Notes: generated by a model not told the origin, from the letters alone. 47,052 bases of DNA from an uncultured Eubacteriales bacterium (GCA_902790525.1 CADASI010000036.1:1-47052); one strand, 5' to 3'. Positions 26,228 to 34,792 are shown, counted from the first letter of the stretch. Numbers and translations: made by a program.

Positions 26228-27517
26228 TCACGGCGTATAGCCCATGGCGATGGGCAGCGCGGTGGTCAGGCCGGGGAAGACGCTGATGCAGATCAGCACG
26301 ATCACGTTGCAGATCACATAGGGCAGCGCGCCCTTGAAGATGTCGATGATCGGCATGCGGTTGATCTTGTTGCAGGCGTTCAGGCACATGCCCACCGGCG
26401 GGGTCACCAGGCCGATGGCGAGGCCGGTGATCATCATCGCGCCGAACTGGAGGGTCGAGAAGCCGTAGCTGTTCATCACCGGCAGCATGATGGGCGTGAG
26501 CAGCAGGATCGCCGGGGAAACGTCGATGAACGTGCCGATGATGAGTATCAGTATGTCGAACACCACGGCCACGCCCCAGTAGGGCATGTTCAGCGACAGG
26601 AAGAAGTTGGCCACGATCTGCGGCACGTTGCCCATGGTCAGCATCCAGGTGAATATCTGCGTAAAGCCGATGATGATCATGATGGAGGACGAGGAGATCA
26701 GCGTCTTTTTGAGCGCCGTCCAGATGTCCGCCCACTTGAGTTCGCGGTAGATGAAGAAGCCCACGAGCACCGAGTACAGCACCGCCACGCCGGCGCTCTC
26801 GGACGCCGTGCACACGCCGCCGGACACGCACACGATGATGAACAGCGGCATCAATAGCGCGGGAATGCCCGCCAGCACGGCCTTCCAGAACTGTTTGGGG
26901 TCGAACTTCTCGCGGGCGGGGTGCCAGCCCTTTCGGGCGCTGATGATGTAGACCAGCACCAGCTGGGTCAGGCCGATCAGTATGCCCGGCACCGCGCCGG
27001 CCATGAACAGCGCGCCCACGGAGCCGCCGGAGACCATGGAGTACACCACCATCGGGGTGGAGGGCGGTATGATCATGCCCATGGTGGAGGAGGCCACCGT
27101 GATGCCCGCGGAGGCGTCGGCGGGGTAGCCCTCCTTCTGCATCGCGGGGATCAGTATGGAGCCCAGCGCGGAGGTGTCGGCCACGGAGGAGCCGGAGATG
27201 CCGCCGAAGATCATCGAGGCGACGATGTTCACCTCGCCCAGGCCGCCGCGGATGGGCTTGAGTATCGCCATGCAGAAATTGATGATGCGGTTGGTGATGC
27301 CGCCCACGTTCATCAGCTCGCCCGCCAGCATGAACAGCGGCATGGCGATCATCAGCTCGCTGTACACGCCGTTCCACACGCGCTGGGGGATCATGGACAG
27401 GAACATCGGGGTGCTCACGGACATGTAGCTGATGCAGGACGCGCCGATGGCGAAGGCCAGCGGCACGCCGATGGCGGCGAACACCACCAGGCCCAGCAGC
27501 AGGAAGATGATGATCAC
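26228..27517 (-). CDS. dctM: TRAP transporter large permease DctM
   Basis: The 12-helix ion-coupled permease subunit of a tripartite ATP-independent transporter, 429 residues. Typical segments are FLLLGLVVFAAIGVPLAFAIG, MPLFMLAGELMNVGGIT, FGGISGSSVADTSALGSILIPAM and TPPVGMCLNACNKI. Start is GTG at 27517, overlapping the dctQ stop as GTGA, so translation is coupled. The terminator at 26184 follows. Confidence 0.95.
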   Translation of the reverse strand: MIIIFLLLGLVVFAAIGVPLAFAIGASCISYMSVSTPMFLSMIPQRVWNGVYSELMIAMPLFMLAGELMNVGGITNRIINFCMAILKPIRGGLGEVNIVASMIFGGISGSSVADTSALGSILIPAMQKEGYPADASAGITVASSTMGMIIPPSTPMVVYSMVSGGSVGALFMAGAVPGILIGLTQLVLVYIISARKGWHPAREKFDPKQFWKAVLAGIPALLMPLFIIVCVSGGVCTASESAGVAVLYSVLVGFFIYRELKWADIWTALKKTLISSSSIMIIIGFTQIFTWMLTMGNVPQIVANFFLSLNMPYWGVAVVFDILILIIGTFIDVSPAILLLTPIMLPVMNSYGFSTLQFGAMMITGLAIGLVTPPVGMCLNACNKINRMPIIDIFKGALPYVICNVIVLICISVFPGLTTALPIAMGYTP

Positions 27518-28035
27518 TTGGCGTCACCCTCCTTTGCCTCGTAGGCGCTGCGCGGCGCGCGCAGCGCCAGTATCAGCTTTGCCACGATGCACACCGCGGC
27601 CAGCGCGCCGCACACGGGCATGATGCCGTACATGTAGCGCATGGGGATCTCCATGCCCTGGCTGATCTGCATGCCCATCTTCTGGGTGTACTCCCAGGCA
27701 AAGCGCGTGAACACGCAGTCCACCGCCAGCATGATGACGAGGATCAGGCAGCGCACCGCCCGCTTCACGGCGGGGGGCAGCACGTCGTAGAGCATGTTGA
27801 TGGCCACGTGCTCGTCCTTGAGCACATTGAGGCCCAGCCCCCAGAAGGTGGTGAAGGCGAACAGCGTCACGTTGAACTCCGACACCTGCTTCCAGCTCAG
27901 CGAGAAGCAGTAGCGGCAGATGACCGTGAAGATCACCATCACCGCCAGAAGCCCCATCGCCACCGCGCCGATGCCGGTATATATGCTGATGATCCACTCG
28001 CCAACGGACTTCCTCGGCTTGCCGGTGTCGCTCAT
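27514..28035 (-). CDS. dctQ: TRAP transporter small permease DctQ
   Basis: The four-helix small membrane subunit, 173 residues, with the family pattern YCFSLSWKQVSEFNVTLFAFTTFWG and later MEIPMRYMYGIMPVCGAL. The ATG at 28035 is preceded by AAAGGA at a rather long 12 bases; upstream in-frame stops exclude an earlier start. It lies 123 bp after dctP. Confidence 0.92.
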   Translation of the reverse strand: MSDTGKPRKSVGEWIISIYTGIGAVAMGLLAVMVIFTVICRYCFSLSWKQVSEFNVTLFAFTTFWGLGLNVLKDEHVAINMLYDVLPPAVKRAVRCLILVIMLAVDCVFTRFAWEYTQKMGMQISQGMEIPMRYMYGIMPVCGALAAVCIVAKLILALRAPRSAYEAKEGDAK

Positions 28036-28080
28036 CAGACATCACTATCCTTTCAAAAGATGGTATTCTCATACTAATTT

Positions 28081-28148
28081 CAGTCTAAAAGTTAGACAGA
28101 CTGCGAGGGGATTTTTTGTCATGGCAAGGCGGAGGTCCGCAGGCTTGC
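28081..28148 (-). other. Two hairpins between dctP and dctQ
   Basis: GTCTAA-AAG-TTAGAC at 28083-28097 and GCAAG/CTTGC enclosing CGGA/TCCG at 28124-28148. Neither has a T-run in the direction of transcription. They may stabilise the abundant binding-protein message relative to the permease genes, a common arrangement; this is inferred. Confidence 0.45.
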
Positions 28149-28158
28149 TGGCGGCAAG

Positions 28159-29139
28159 TCAAGGGCCCTGGGTGCAGATGCCCTCGTCCACGCACTGCTG
28201 GTACACGCCCTGGCAGGCCTCCTGGAAGGCGGCGAGCTCGTCGGCGGAGGGCTCATAGACCTCGGCGCCGGAGTCGATGATGGTCTGCTTGGCGGCGTTG
28301 CTGTTCTGGTCGATCAGCTGGTCGTTGTACTCGCCCATCTCGGTGGCGCACTCGGAGATGATGGTCTGGAACTCCTCGGGCAGGCTGTTCCACCACTGGG
28401 CGTTCACATAGAAGGGGTCGGGATGGAACTGGTAGTTCACCTCGGTGAAGTACTTCTGCACCTCGTAGAACTTCATGCCCTCGACGTTGACCCAGGGGTT
28501 CTCCTGGCCGTCGGCGACGCCGGTCTTGAGGCCCATGTACAGATCGGCGTAGGGGATCGTGGTGGTGGTGGCGCCCAGGGCGATGAAGGTCATGTCGATG
28601 GTCTTCATGCCGTTGGTGCGCATCTTGAGGCCCTCAAGATCCGCGGGCTTGGTGATGGGATGCACGTTGTTGGAGAATTGGCGATAGCCGCCGGCGTCGC
28701 ACAGGTTGATGATCACGGTGCCGGTGGTCTCCTCGGCCTCGGCGCACACCTTCTTGGCCAGGTCGGACTGCAGAAGCGCGGTGACCTGGGCGCGGGTGTT
28801 GGTCAGGAAGGGCAGTGTGAACATCAGAAGGCGGGGGCTGAAGTCAAACTGGCCGCCGCGCATGCCCTGGGTCACGCCCTGCACGACCTGCTCCAGCATC
28901 TCCTTCTCGGTGCCCAGCTGGCCGTTGCCGTAGACCTGCACGGTCACGTGGCCGTTGGTGCGCTCCGCCACGTCCTCGGCGAACTTCTCCAGAGAGACCC
29001 AGCGGGGGTTGCCCTCGGGCTGGGCGTGGCCGACGATCATGGTAAAGTTGCCTTTATCGGCAAAGGCGTCCTCGGCCAGAGCGCTGAAGCAGCAGAGCGT
29101 CAGCATGGCGACGAGCATCAGGGCAAGCAGTTTCTTCAT
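28159..29139 (-). CDS. dctP: TRAP transporter substrate-binding protein DctP
   Basis: Secreted solute receptor, 326 residues, with signal peptide about 1-22 (LALMLVAMLTLCCFSALA). The signature MRTNGMKTIDMTFIALGATTTTIPYADLYMGLKTGVADGQENP includes the Arg that normally clamps the substrate carboxylate and the helix before it. The sequence suggests an organic acid or sugar acid; C4-dicarboxylate is only the family default. It is first in the dctPQM operon with a promoter at 29195-29223. Confidence 0.94.
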   Translation of the reverse strand: MKKLLALMLVAMLTLCCFSALAEDAFADKGNFTMIVGHAQPEGNPRWVSLEKFAEDVAERTNGHVTVQVYGNGQLGTEKEMLEQVVQGVTQGMRGGQFDFSPRLLMFTLPFLTNTRAQVTALLQSDLAKKVCAEAEETTGTVIINLCDAGGYRQFSNNVHPITKPADLEGLKMRTNGMKTIDMTFIALGATTTTIPYADLYMGLKTGVADGQENPWVNVEGMKFYEVQKYFTEVNYQFHPDPFYVNAQWWNSLPEEFQTIISECATEMGEYNDQLIDQNSNAAKQTIIDSGAEVYEPSADELAAFQEACQGVYQQCVDEGICTQGP

Positions 29140-29194
29140 GGTGATTCCTCCTCATTTTTTGACAAACGCCAATCAGGCTTTGCCATTTATATCT

Positions 29195-29223
29195 ATTTTA
29201 CCACATATAAACCCTAAAGGCAA
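29195..29223 (-). promoter_or_regulatory. dctP promoter
   Basis: TTGCCT (29218-29223) and TAAAAT (29195-29200) on the minus strand, 17-base spacer, 56 bases before the ATG. Confidence 0.65.
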
Positions 29224-29271
29224 CCGGTTTATTGAACAAAATGACGAGTTTTTGTCCGTGTTTTAACATCA

Positions 29272-29300
29272 TTGACAGCGCCGCCGTTTCCATCTATAAT
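29272..29300 (+). promoter_or_regulatory. Perfect consensus sigma-A promoter
   Basis: TTGACA (29272-29277), exactly 17 bases, TATAAT (29295-29300), before the SdpI-like gene at 29335. Both hexamers are consensus. Confidence 0.85.
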
Positions 29301-29334
29301 GGTCTGTGAGATTTCGCTGTTACGGAGGCGACTT

Positions 29335-29988
29335 ATGGAAAACCGGTCCCGCAGGCGCTTGACCCTGCCGATCCACGCGCTCTACATCGCCTGCCAGTAC
29401 CTGGGCGCGTGCGCGGTGTGCCTGGGCTATCCCGGCGTGGGCGACTTTGCCCGCCTCTGGCCCGGCGGCCCCGCAGTGCCCCGGCACGCCATCATGCTGT
29501 GGCCGCTCGCGCTGCTTGCCGCGGACGTGCTGCTGGACCGCGCGTGGCTGCGCGCCTATGGCATGGACCTCGCCGAGGGCGCGGACCGCGGCCTGCACCG
29601 CAGGACGCTGGAGGCCCTCGCCGCGCCGGTGCTGTTTATACTGGACTTCGTCGCCACGCTCGCCGTGCTCTCCTGCCAGCGGGAAAACGCCACCTTCGAC
29701 CCGCAGGTCCGCCTGCACACCGCGGCCATGGCCGCCGGGATCGTGCTGTGGATCTACGGGCGCGCGCTGCCCCGCATCCCCTATAAGAGCGTCTGGGGCA
29801 TACGCACCGCCGCCGCCCTGCAGAGCGTTCACGCCTGGGGCATCATCCACCTCAAGACCATGCCCGCTGCCTGCCTGTGCGGGGCGCTCTGCCTCGTCGC
29901 CGGAACGTTCCTCTCCCCCACCCCCGCCCTCTGCGCCGCCGCCGCCCTGCTGGTCGCCGCGTTCCTGTATATGTTCACGCGGAGATGA
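29335..29988 (+). CDS. SdpI-like integral membrane protein
   Basis: A 217-residue protein with about six hydrophobic segments. Near the C-terminal third, YKSVWGIRTAAALQSVHAWGIIHLKTM resembles the GIRTPWTLxxxxxWxxTH motif of SdpI/YhfL-type membrane proteins, some of which give immunity to secreted toxins. The match is partial and the function is uncertain. The start at 29335 follows GGAGGCGACTT and a consensus promoter. The stop overlaps the upstream edge of the Rpn-type remnant. Confidence 0.6.
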   Translation: MENRSRRRLTLPIHALYIACQYLGACAVCLGYPGVGDFARLWPGGPAVPRHAIMLWPLALLAADVLLDRAWLRAYGMDLAEGADRGLHRRTLEALAAPVLFILDFVATLAVLSCQRENATFDPQVRLHTAAMAAGIVLWIYGRALPRIPYKSVWGIRTAAALQSVHAWGIIHLKTMPAACLCGALCLVAGTFLSPTPALCAAAALLVAAFLYMFTRR

Positions 29989-30355
29989 GATAAAGGTTTC
30001 TTTTACCGATCGGGCACATATCCTCTACATGAACGGTCAGTATAAGGGAGAGGATGATCTCGGCAGGCTGATGCACGATTTCCTGTGCAGCGATCCTGAC
30101 GATATGCACTTCGACATACTGGCGGAAAGATCACGATATTTTAAGGAGAATCCGAAGGGGGTTAGCGAAATGTGCAAGGCCATGGAAGATATGCGCAATG
30201 AGGCGCTGGAGAGAGGGCGCGCGGAAGGGCGTTTGAACAACATGATCGAGTCCGTTCGGAGCCTGAAAGCCAAGCTTGGCCTCTCCGATCAGCAGGTGAA
30301 GGACGCCTTGAGTATCTCCAACGAGGACTGGGAACAGATTGCCGTCAAGGTATGA
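29984..30355 (+). pseudogene. 3' remnant of an Rpn/PD-(D/E)XK nuclease-type transposase gene
   Basis: The reading frame gives about 123 residues matching the C-terminal part of Rpn-family recombination-promoting nucleases: ILYMNGQYKGEDDLGRLMHDFLCSDPDDMHF, LAERSRYFKENPKGVSEMCKAMEDMRNEALERGRAEG and a helical tail. The N-terminal nuclease domain that carries the catalytic residues is missing; upstream sequence in this frame is only the shadow of the membrane protein gene. The first usable ATG is at 30029. Base composition is less GC-rich than its neighbours. A remnant of a dispersed element is the simplest reading. Confidence 0.75.
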
Positions 30356-30390
30356 TGCGAGCGACAGTCTGAACGGTCAACAGGACAGAG

Positions 30391-30426
30391 AAAACCCCCG
30401 ACAGGCCTTGAGCCATCGGGGGTTTT
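30391..30426 (-). terminator. Bidirectional terminator after rpsI
   Basis: AAAACCCCCGA / TCGGGGGTTTT stem of 11 bp with a 14-base loop; T-run on both strands. Confidence 0.85.
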
Positions 30427-30433
30427 GATTTCC

Positions 30434-30826
30434 TTAGCGCTTGGAGAACTGGGGCGCGCGACGGGCGGCCTTCAGGCCGTACTTCTTGCGCTCCTTCATG
30501 CGCGGGTCGCGGGTCAGGTAGCCGGCCTGCTTGATAGCGGGCTTGAGCTCCTCGTCAGCCTTGACGAGCGCGCGGGCGATGCCATGACGGATGGCGCCGG
30601 CCTGGCCGGTGAATCCGCCGCCCTTGCAGTTGACGATCACGTCCCACTTGCCCATGGTATCGGTGAGCACCAGGGGCTGGCGCACGACGGTCTTGAGGGT
30701 CTCGTAGCCGAAATAGTCATCCAGGCTGCGCTTGTTGATGATGATGTTGCCCTCGCCGGGGATCAGACGAACGCGGGCGATCGCCTTCTTCCTTCTGCCA
30801 ACGGCATGAAAGTTCACATTACTCAT
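30434..30826 (-). CDS. rpsI: 30S ribosomal protein S9
   Basis: Complete at 130 residues, with [19 protein letters not shown] near the start, [19 protein letters not shown] in the middle and the highly conserved basic end [16 protein letters not shown] that reaches the ribosomal P site. It follows rplM by 19 bp, the universal L13-S9 pair. Confidence 0.98.
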   Translation of the reverse strand: MSNVNFHAVGRRKKAIARVRLIPGEGNIIINKRSLDDYFGYETLKTVVRQPLVLTDTMGKWDVIVNCKGGGFTGQAGAIRHGIARALVKADEELKPAIKQAGYLTRDPRMKERKKYGLKAARRAPQFSKR

Positions 30827-30845
30827 TTCTTCGTCCTCCTCCCTA

Positions 30846-31274
30846 TTACAGCTTCAGCGCTTCGGGCTTCTGCGCCTGATGGTTGTGCTCGGCGCCGGTG
30901 TACACGAACAGCTTCTTGGCCATCGCGTAGCCCAGGGGTCCCTTGGGCAGCATGCGGCGCACGGCCTCGCGGAAGGCGAAGTCGCTCTTGCGGGCCATCA
31001 GGTTGCGGTACTTGATCTCCTTCAGTCCGCCCGGATAGCCGGTATGATAGCGATAAACCTTGTCGTCCAGCTTCTTGCCGGTCAGCACCAGCTTATCGGT
31101 ATTGACAACGATGATATAGTCGCCACAATCACAGTTCGGGGTGAAGGTGGGCTTATGCTTGCCGCGCAGCATGGCCGCGACCTGGGAAGCCAGGCGGCCC
31201 ATAACCATGCCCTCCGCGTCGACGACGTACCACTTACGCTCGACGTTCTGGGGATTTGCCATATAAGTGCTCAC
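30846..31274 (-). CDS. rplM: 50S ribosomal protein L13
   Basis: 142 residues: [21 protein letters not shown] at the start, [17 protein letters not shown], and [11 protein letters not shown]. The start is GTG at 31274, eight bases after GGAGG and matching the MSTYMA start of homologues; an ATG at 31340 would add an unrelated leader. The 100-nt leader before it could carry autoregulatory structure but I could not recognise the L13 leader fold. Confidence 0.97.
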   Translation of the reverse strand: MSTYMANPQNVERKWYVVDAEGMVMGRLASQVAAMLRGKHKPTFTPNCDCGDYIIVVNTDKLVLTGKKLDDKVYRYHTGYPGGLKEIKYRNLMARKSDFAFREAVRRMLPKGPLGYAMAKKLFVYTGAEHNHQAQKPEALKL

Positions 31275-31375
31275 GAGATATTCCTCCAATATGATCGATG
31301 CTCCCGCAACGGTGTGGTCAGTACCTTGCGGACATGTCACGGCCCGGGGCTATTGAGCGTATTGACACAAGATGT

Positions 31376-31404
31376 ATTATAGCGAATTTTGCCACATTCG
31401 TCAA
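31376..31404 (-). promoter_or_regulatory. rplM-rpsI promoter
   Basis: TTGACG (31399-31404) and TATAAT (31376-31381) on the minus strand, 17-base spacer. Confidence 0.82.
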
Positions 31405-31436
31405 CGGAAATCCCCGTTAATCCGTATAATTTAACA

Positions 31437-32342
31437 TCAAAACCTGCCAAAAGAGAGTATGCAGAACACCGCCAAGCCGCCGGTGAGCATGTACACCGCC
31501 AGCGCCCGCCTCTCGGTGCGCAGGCGGTCGGTCAAAAGCCCCAGCGCGGCGGACAGCGTGGCCACGGCGCACAGCCCGGAAAGCCCCGCGCACAGCCAGA
31601 ACCCGGCGATCCCCCACCGGGCCGACAGCACCACCCAGGGCAGGCGCTGTATGAGCACCGTGTCCCCGGCGCGCATCAGCGCGGCGCACCCGGGGACGAG
31701 CACTGCGGCCATCAGCGCGGCAGCTTTAATGCCCAGCGCCACCGGGTCGACCGTCCCCGGCCGCACCCCGCGCAGGCCCCAGCGGGCGGCGACGGCGTTC
31801 ATGGCGGCGTAGGCCGCCGAGAGGGACAGCGCCGCAGCCATCGACCCCGCCAGGGCGAACTCCGTCTCCCCGCGCAGGTAGAGCTTCGCCGGGCGTCCGT
31901 CCAGCGCGGACGCAATGTAGAAGGCCGAGAGCCCGAGGGTCACCACCAGGCCGAGCGGCCAGCCGGGACCCGTCCACCCGATGATCAGCGCCGAGAGCAA
32001 CCCGAAGCCCGCGCCGAACAGATAGCCGTGGCGCACGGGCAGCGTCAGCGCGCCCACCTCCCCCAGACGGGTGAGCATGAACGCCGACACCAGCGCCGCG
32101 AACAGCAGCCGGAGCGCCTCGGCGGCGCGCTCCAGTCCGCCCCGCGCCCGGCAGGCGTCGCTCCGGGCCGCGACGAAGGCCGTCAGCACGCCGAACAGGG
32201 CGCAGGCCGCCAACACCCCCGCCCAGGCCGCGCCCTTCGTCTGGGCGAAGAACAGCACCAGCTCCCGCCCCGAGGAAAGCCCCACCCCGGCGATGGCCGC
32301 CATCACCGACAGCGCCGCCCGCCATTCCGCCCGCTCGCGCAT
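31437..32342 (-). CDS. YkvI-like polytopic membrane protein
   Basis: A 301-residue protein with about nine or ten hydrophobic helices. The first helix IAGVGLSSGRELVLFFAQTKG resembles the GAGFASGQEILQFF motif of YkvI-type proteins (LeuT/APC-like fold), with some substitutions. Such proteins are of unknown substrate; a transporter is likely. Its ribosome binding site lies in the 3' arm of the upstream terminator hairpin (32351-32377), an unusual position. Confidence 0.65.
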   Translation of the reverse strand: MRERAEWRAALSVMAAIAGVGLSSGRELVLFFAQTKGAAWAGVLAACALFGVLTAFVAARSDACRARGGLERAAEALRLLFAALVSAFMLTRLGEVGALTLPVRHGYLFGAGFGLLSALIIGWTGPGWPLGLVVTLGLSAFYIASALDGRPAKLYLRGETEFALAGSMAAALSLSAAYAAMNAVAARWGLRGVRPGTVDPVALGIKAAALMAAVLVPGCAALMRAGDTVLIQRLPWVVLSARWGIAGFWLCAGLSGLCAVATLSAALGLLTDRLRTERRALAVYMLTGGLAVFCILSFGRF

Positions 32343-32350
32343 AAAAACAC

Positions 32351-32377
32351 CCCCGATCTACCTTATGCAAATCGGGG
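32351..32377 (-). terminator. Terminator after the P-loop/small membrane protein pair
   Basis: CCCCGAT / ATCGGGG with a 13-base loop, followed on the minus strand by GTGTTTTTAT. It also contains the ribosome binding site of the next gene. Confidence 0.7.
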
Positions 32378-32397
32378 ATATTTTATAGATGTCGCGC

Positions 32398-32685
32398 TTA
32401 CGGTTCCGCCGCCAGCTCCGCCGCGGTTTTCTCCACCGGGGTGAGCGTCTCGTACACCCAGTTTTGGGAGGGGTCCTCGTCCGCCGACACCACGGGCGTC
32501 TCCTCGGGCTGGGGCGGGCGGGTGACCTGCTCCGCGGGCTCGGCGAACATGGGGTCGGGTTCGGACGCCGATCCGGCGGCGGTCCGGCGGGCCAGTCCCG
32601 GCAGGCCGCGAAACAGCGCGAGCGCCGCGAGCGCGAGAATCAAAAGCGCGATGGCGGCGGCGATCAGTCTAACCCTTGCGCGCAT
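32398..32685 (-). CDS. Small membrane-anchored Pro/Glu-rich protein
   Basis: 95 residues: an N-terminal basic and hydrophobic anchor (about 6-28), then a polar tail rich in Pro, Glu and Ala (PAEQVTRPPQPEETP). No family recognised. Placed three bases after the P-loop gene, so probably cotranslated with it. Confidence 0.6.
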   Translation of the reverse strand: MRARVRLIAAAIALLILALAALALFRGLPGLARRTAAGSASEPDPMFAEPAEQVTRPPQPEETPVVSADEDPSQNWVYETLTPVEKTAAELAAEP

Positions 32686-32688
32686 CGG

Positions 32689-33114
32689 TCATTCGGCGTA
32701 CCTGATGACGTACTCGGGCACCTCGTCCGCGGAGGCGCTGATGGACAGTACGAAGGAGCAGTGATGGGCCTCGCTCATAAAGGCCAGCTTTTCAAAGAAT
32801 TCTTCCATTTCGGGGTCGTCCAGGGGCGTCCGGACCAGCTTTTTAAAGGCGTCCACACAGATCATGCTCAGGTCGAAATCGGCGGACAGCATGCCGCACA
32901 GGAAGGCCAAGAACTCGCTGGCGCGGCACTTGTAGGCCACGGGATACTCGCTGGCGTCCACGAAGCGGATCTCATGGCGCAGGTCGTACATGTAGCGCTT
33001 GTCGTCGTCGATGAATATGATATTGCCGTGCTCGCTCTTGAGGGCATCGTTGGTGATGTCGATCAGTCGCTTGGTCTTGCCGCTGCCCTTGTCACCCAGT
33101 ATCACTCGAATCAT
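32689..33114 (-). CDS. Small P-loop NTPase-like protein
   Basis: A 141-residue protein beginning MIRVILGDKGSGKTK, a Walker A motif at residues 7-14. IIFIDDDKRYMYDL and LSMICVDAF could be the sheet strands with a Walker B-like acidic end. The protein resembles a conserved clostridial hypothetical family seen as a twitching-motility or DNA-pump-type ATPase fragment, but I cannot assign a role. It has its own promoter at 33194-33222. Confidence 0.75.
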   Translation of the reverse strand: MIRVILGDKGSGKTKRLIDITNDALKSEHGNIIFIDDDKRYMYDLRHEIRFVDASEYPVAYKCRASEFLAFLCGMLSADFDLSMICVDAFKKLVRTPLDDPEMEEFFEKLAFMSEAHHCSFVLSISASADEVPEYVIRYAE

Positions 33115-33193
33115 TTTGAATCCTCTCCTTCTCGATCAGGTAGGGACGTCATAGCACGCTTCAGAGGAACCGCAATTCCCCCTCCACAGGTTT

Positions 33194-33222
33194 ATTATAC
33201 ATGACTTCTCCGATAATTACAA
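33194..33222 (-). promoter_or_regulatory. Promoter of the P-loop gene
   Basis: TTGTAA (33217-33222) and TATAAT (33194-33199) on the minus strand, 17-base spacer. Confidence 0.7.
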
Positions 33223-33270
33223 GCACCCCGGGCAGGTTTATTTTGCTGTGAACAATGCGTCAGACGAAGC

Positions 33271-33304
33271 AAAGCGGACGCGCCCGTCGCGGCGCGTCCG
33301 CTTT
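33271..33304 (-). terminator. Hairpin after the ROK regulator gene
   Basis: Perfect 14-bp stem AAAGCGGACGCGCC / GGCGCGTCCGCTTT with a six-base loop. Only a short T-run follows on the minus strand. Confidence 0.7.
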
Positions 33305-33310
33305 GTCTTC

Positions 33311-34540
33311 CTATATATAGATCATCTCGTCGCTGAAAAGCCGGTCGATCAGCAGCGTGTAGGCGCCCAGCGTGGTCAGCTCCAGTATGGAGCGCTTGTC
33401 CACCACGAGCTCGAAGGGGCGCTGGCCGTCGCCGTAATAGCGGAAGGCGCGGAGCTCGTCAAACAGCGTCTCGCGGAAGTGCTCGTCGATGTGGGCGTAA
33501 TCTCCCTGGAAGATGACCTCCTCCGGGTTGAACATCAGCGTCAGGTTGCGAAGCGCGGTGGCGAAGAACCGGGCGGTGCAGGCCGAGAGCGTCCGGCCCA
33601 GGCTGTCGCCCTCCGCGGAGGCCGCGAACACGCTCTGTATGGTGATGGATTCCAGGCCGCTCTTCACCAGCGGGCTGTCCGGGTACTCCCCGGCCATGCG
33701 CACGACCATGCTCTTGAGCCGGTCCGCGCTCACCTGCCGCTCGAAGCAGCCGCGGCTGCCGCAGCCGCACACCTCGTCGTCCTCCGGGGCCAGGATCATG
33801 TGGCCGATCTCGCCGATGAGCGAATCCTTGCCGTGCAGTATCATGCCGGCCACCATCTGGGAGGCCACCACGCCGCCCCAGCCGGAGAACACCGTGGCGA
33901 TCGGGCGCGCCGTGCCGACGGTCTCGTGCAAAAACGCGCTGCCGCATACCTTGCCCACGTTCTCCGTCATGATGAGCAGGTCCCCTCCGAAGTAGGCGGC
34001 CAGCTTCTCGTTGATGGGGATGTCCTTGCCCCACTTCGGGAACAGCGAGTTGTACCTGAGCCGGTTGCTGTCGCGCTCCACGATGCCCGGGCTGGACACG
34101 CACACGCCGAACACCTGCTTCAAGCTGATGCCGTGGGCCTTCATCATGTCGTCACACGCCTGCCAGGCCGCCGCGGCGATCTCGTCGACGCCGAGCCCGG
34201 CCACCCCCGGCCGCGTGCAGGCGTCAATGGTCTCGCCCCGGAAGTTGAACAGCGAAACCAGCAGCTCCGACGGGCTGATCAGTATGTTGAAAAGGCACCT
34301 GTCCGCCGGGAGGGAGAACAGCTCCGCCCGCTTGCCGCCCATGCTGCCGGAGCTCGCCTTGCCCTCGGAGACGATGATGCCCTTCTCCAGGTAGTACTGT
34401 ATGGCCTTCATCACCGTCTGTCGGCTGATGCCGATGCGCCCGGCGATGTCCGCCACGGAGAGCACCATGCCGGATTTGAACATCTCCAGGATCTGTATTC
34501 TGTTGTTCCGCTTCAGGTCAGAAGGCCGTGTCGCGGTCAT
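33311..34540 (-). CDS. ROK family (NagC/XylR-type) transcriptional regulator
   Basis: A 409-residue protein with an N-terminal winged helix (MTATRPSDLKRNNRIQILEMF, then ISRQTVMKAIQYYLEKGII) and a ROK sugar-kinase-like domain. The zinc motif is GCGSRGCFE after GHMILAPEDDEVC. The start at 34540 is seven bases after AAAGGG; an ATG at 34546 abuts that site. Whether the kinase site is active is unclear: many ROK regulators are not kinases. It is divergent from an aldo/keto reductase across a 403-bp gap and may regulate it. Confidence 0.9.
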   Translation of the reverse strand: MTATRPSDLKRNNRIQILEMFKSGMVLSVADIAGRIGISRQTVMKAIQYYLEKGIIVSEGKASSGSMGGKRAELFSLPADRCLFNILISPSELLVSLFNFRGETIDACTRPGVAGLGVDEIAAAAWQACDDMMKAHGISLKQVFGVCVSSPGIVERDSNRLRYNSLFPKWGKDIPINEKLAAYFGGDLLIMTENVGKVCGSAFLHETVGTARPIATVFSGWGGVVASQMVAGMILHGKDSLIGEIGHMILAPEDDEVCGCGSRGCFERQVSADRLKSMVVRMAGEYPDSPLVKSGLESITIQSVFAASAEGDSLGRTLSACTARFFATALRNLTLMFNPEEVIFQGDYAHIDEHFRETLFDELRAFRYYGDGQRPFELVVDKRSILELTTLGAYTLLIDRLFSDEMIYI

Positions 34541-34597
34541 ACCCATACCCTTTAGCAAGAAAATCCCCCCGGCCCATGCGGCAGTCTGTTTGAGTGG

Positions 34598-34627
34598 AGT
34601 ATACCATGCCAGGGACAAGTGTGTCAA
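34598..34627 (-). promoter_or_regulatory. ROK regulator promoter
   Basis: TTGACA (34622-34627) and TATACT (34598-34603) on the minus strand with an 18-base spacer. Confidence 0.75.
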
Positions 34628-34702
34628 GCCGAACGGTTTTACAAATTGAAATATATAATATATTGTAAGCCATTAATCAATTATTTTAATCGAACATTTG
34701 TT

Positions 34703-34747
34703 ACCTGAAACCATGTCATATACCATAAATATGATTGATTTTCAGGT
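34703..34747. promoter_or_regulatory. Inverted repeat upstream of the reductase promoter
   Basis: Arms ACCTGAAA and TTTCAGGT, with TCATAT / ATATGA inside. Either an operator for the adjacent ROK regulator or a plus-strand terminator (TTTTTT follows); no gene upstream needs one, which favours the operator. Confidence 0.45.
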
Positions 34748-34763
34748 TTTTTGGGTGCTGTGC

Positions 34764-34792
34764 TTGTCATTTTGCCGCGTCCGTGCTATAAT
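34764..34792 (+). promoter_or_regulatory. Aldo/keto reductase promoter
   Basis: TTGTCA (34764-34769), 17 bases, TATAAT (34787-34792). Confidence 0.75.

Noticed and set aside
29984-30355. Functional short Rpn protein starting at 30029
   Set aside because: The catalytic nuclease domain is missing and there is no good ribosome binding site before the ATG, so a remnant is preferred.
31275-31375. Ribosomal L13 leader (autoregulatory RNA) upstream of rplM
   Set aside because: The leader is of suitable length, but I could not fit the known consensus by eye; a covariance-model search would decide.
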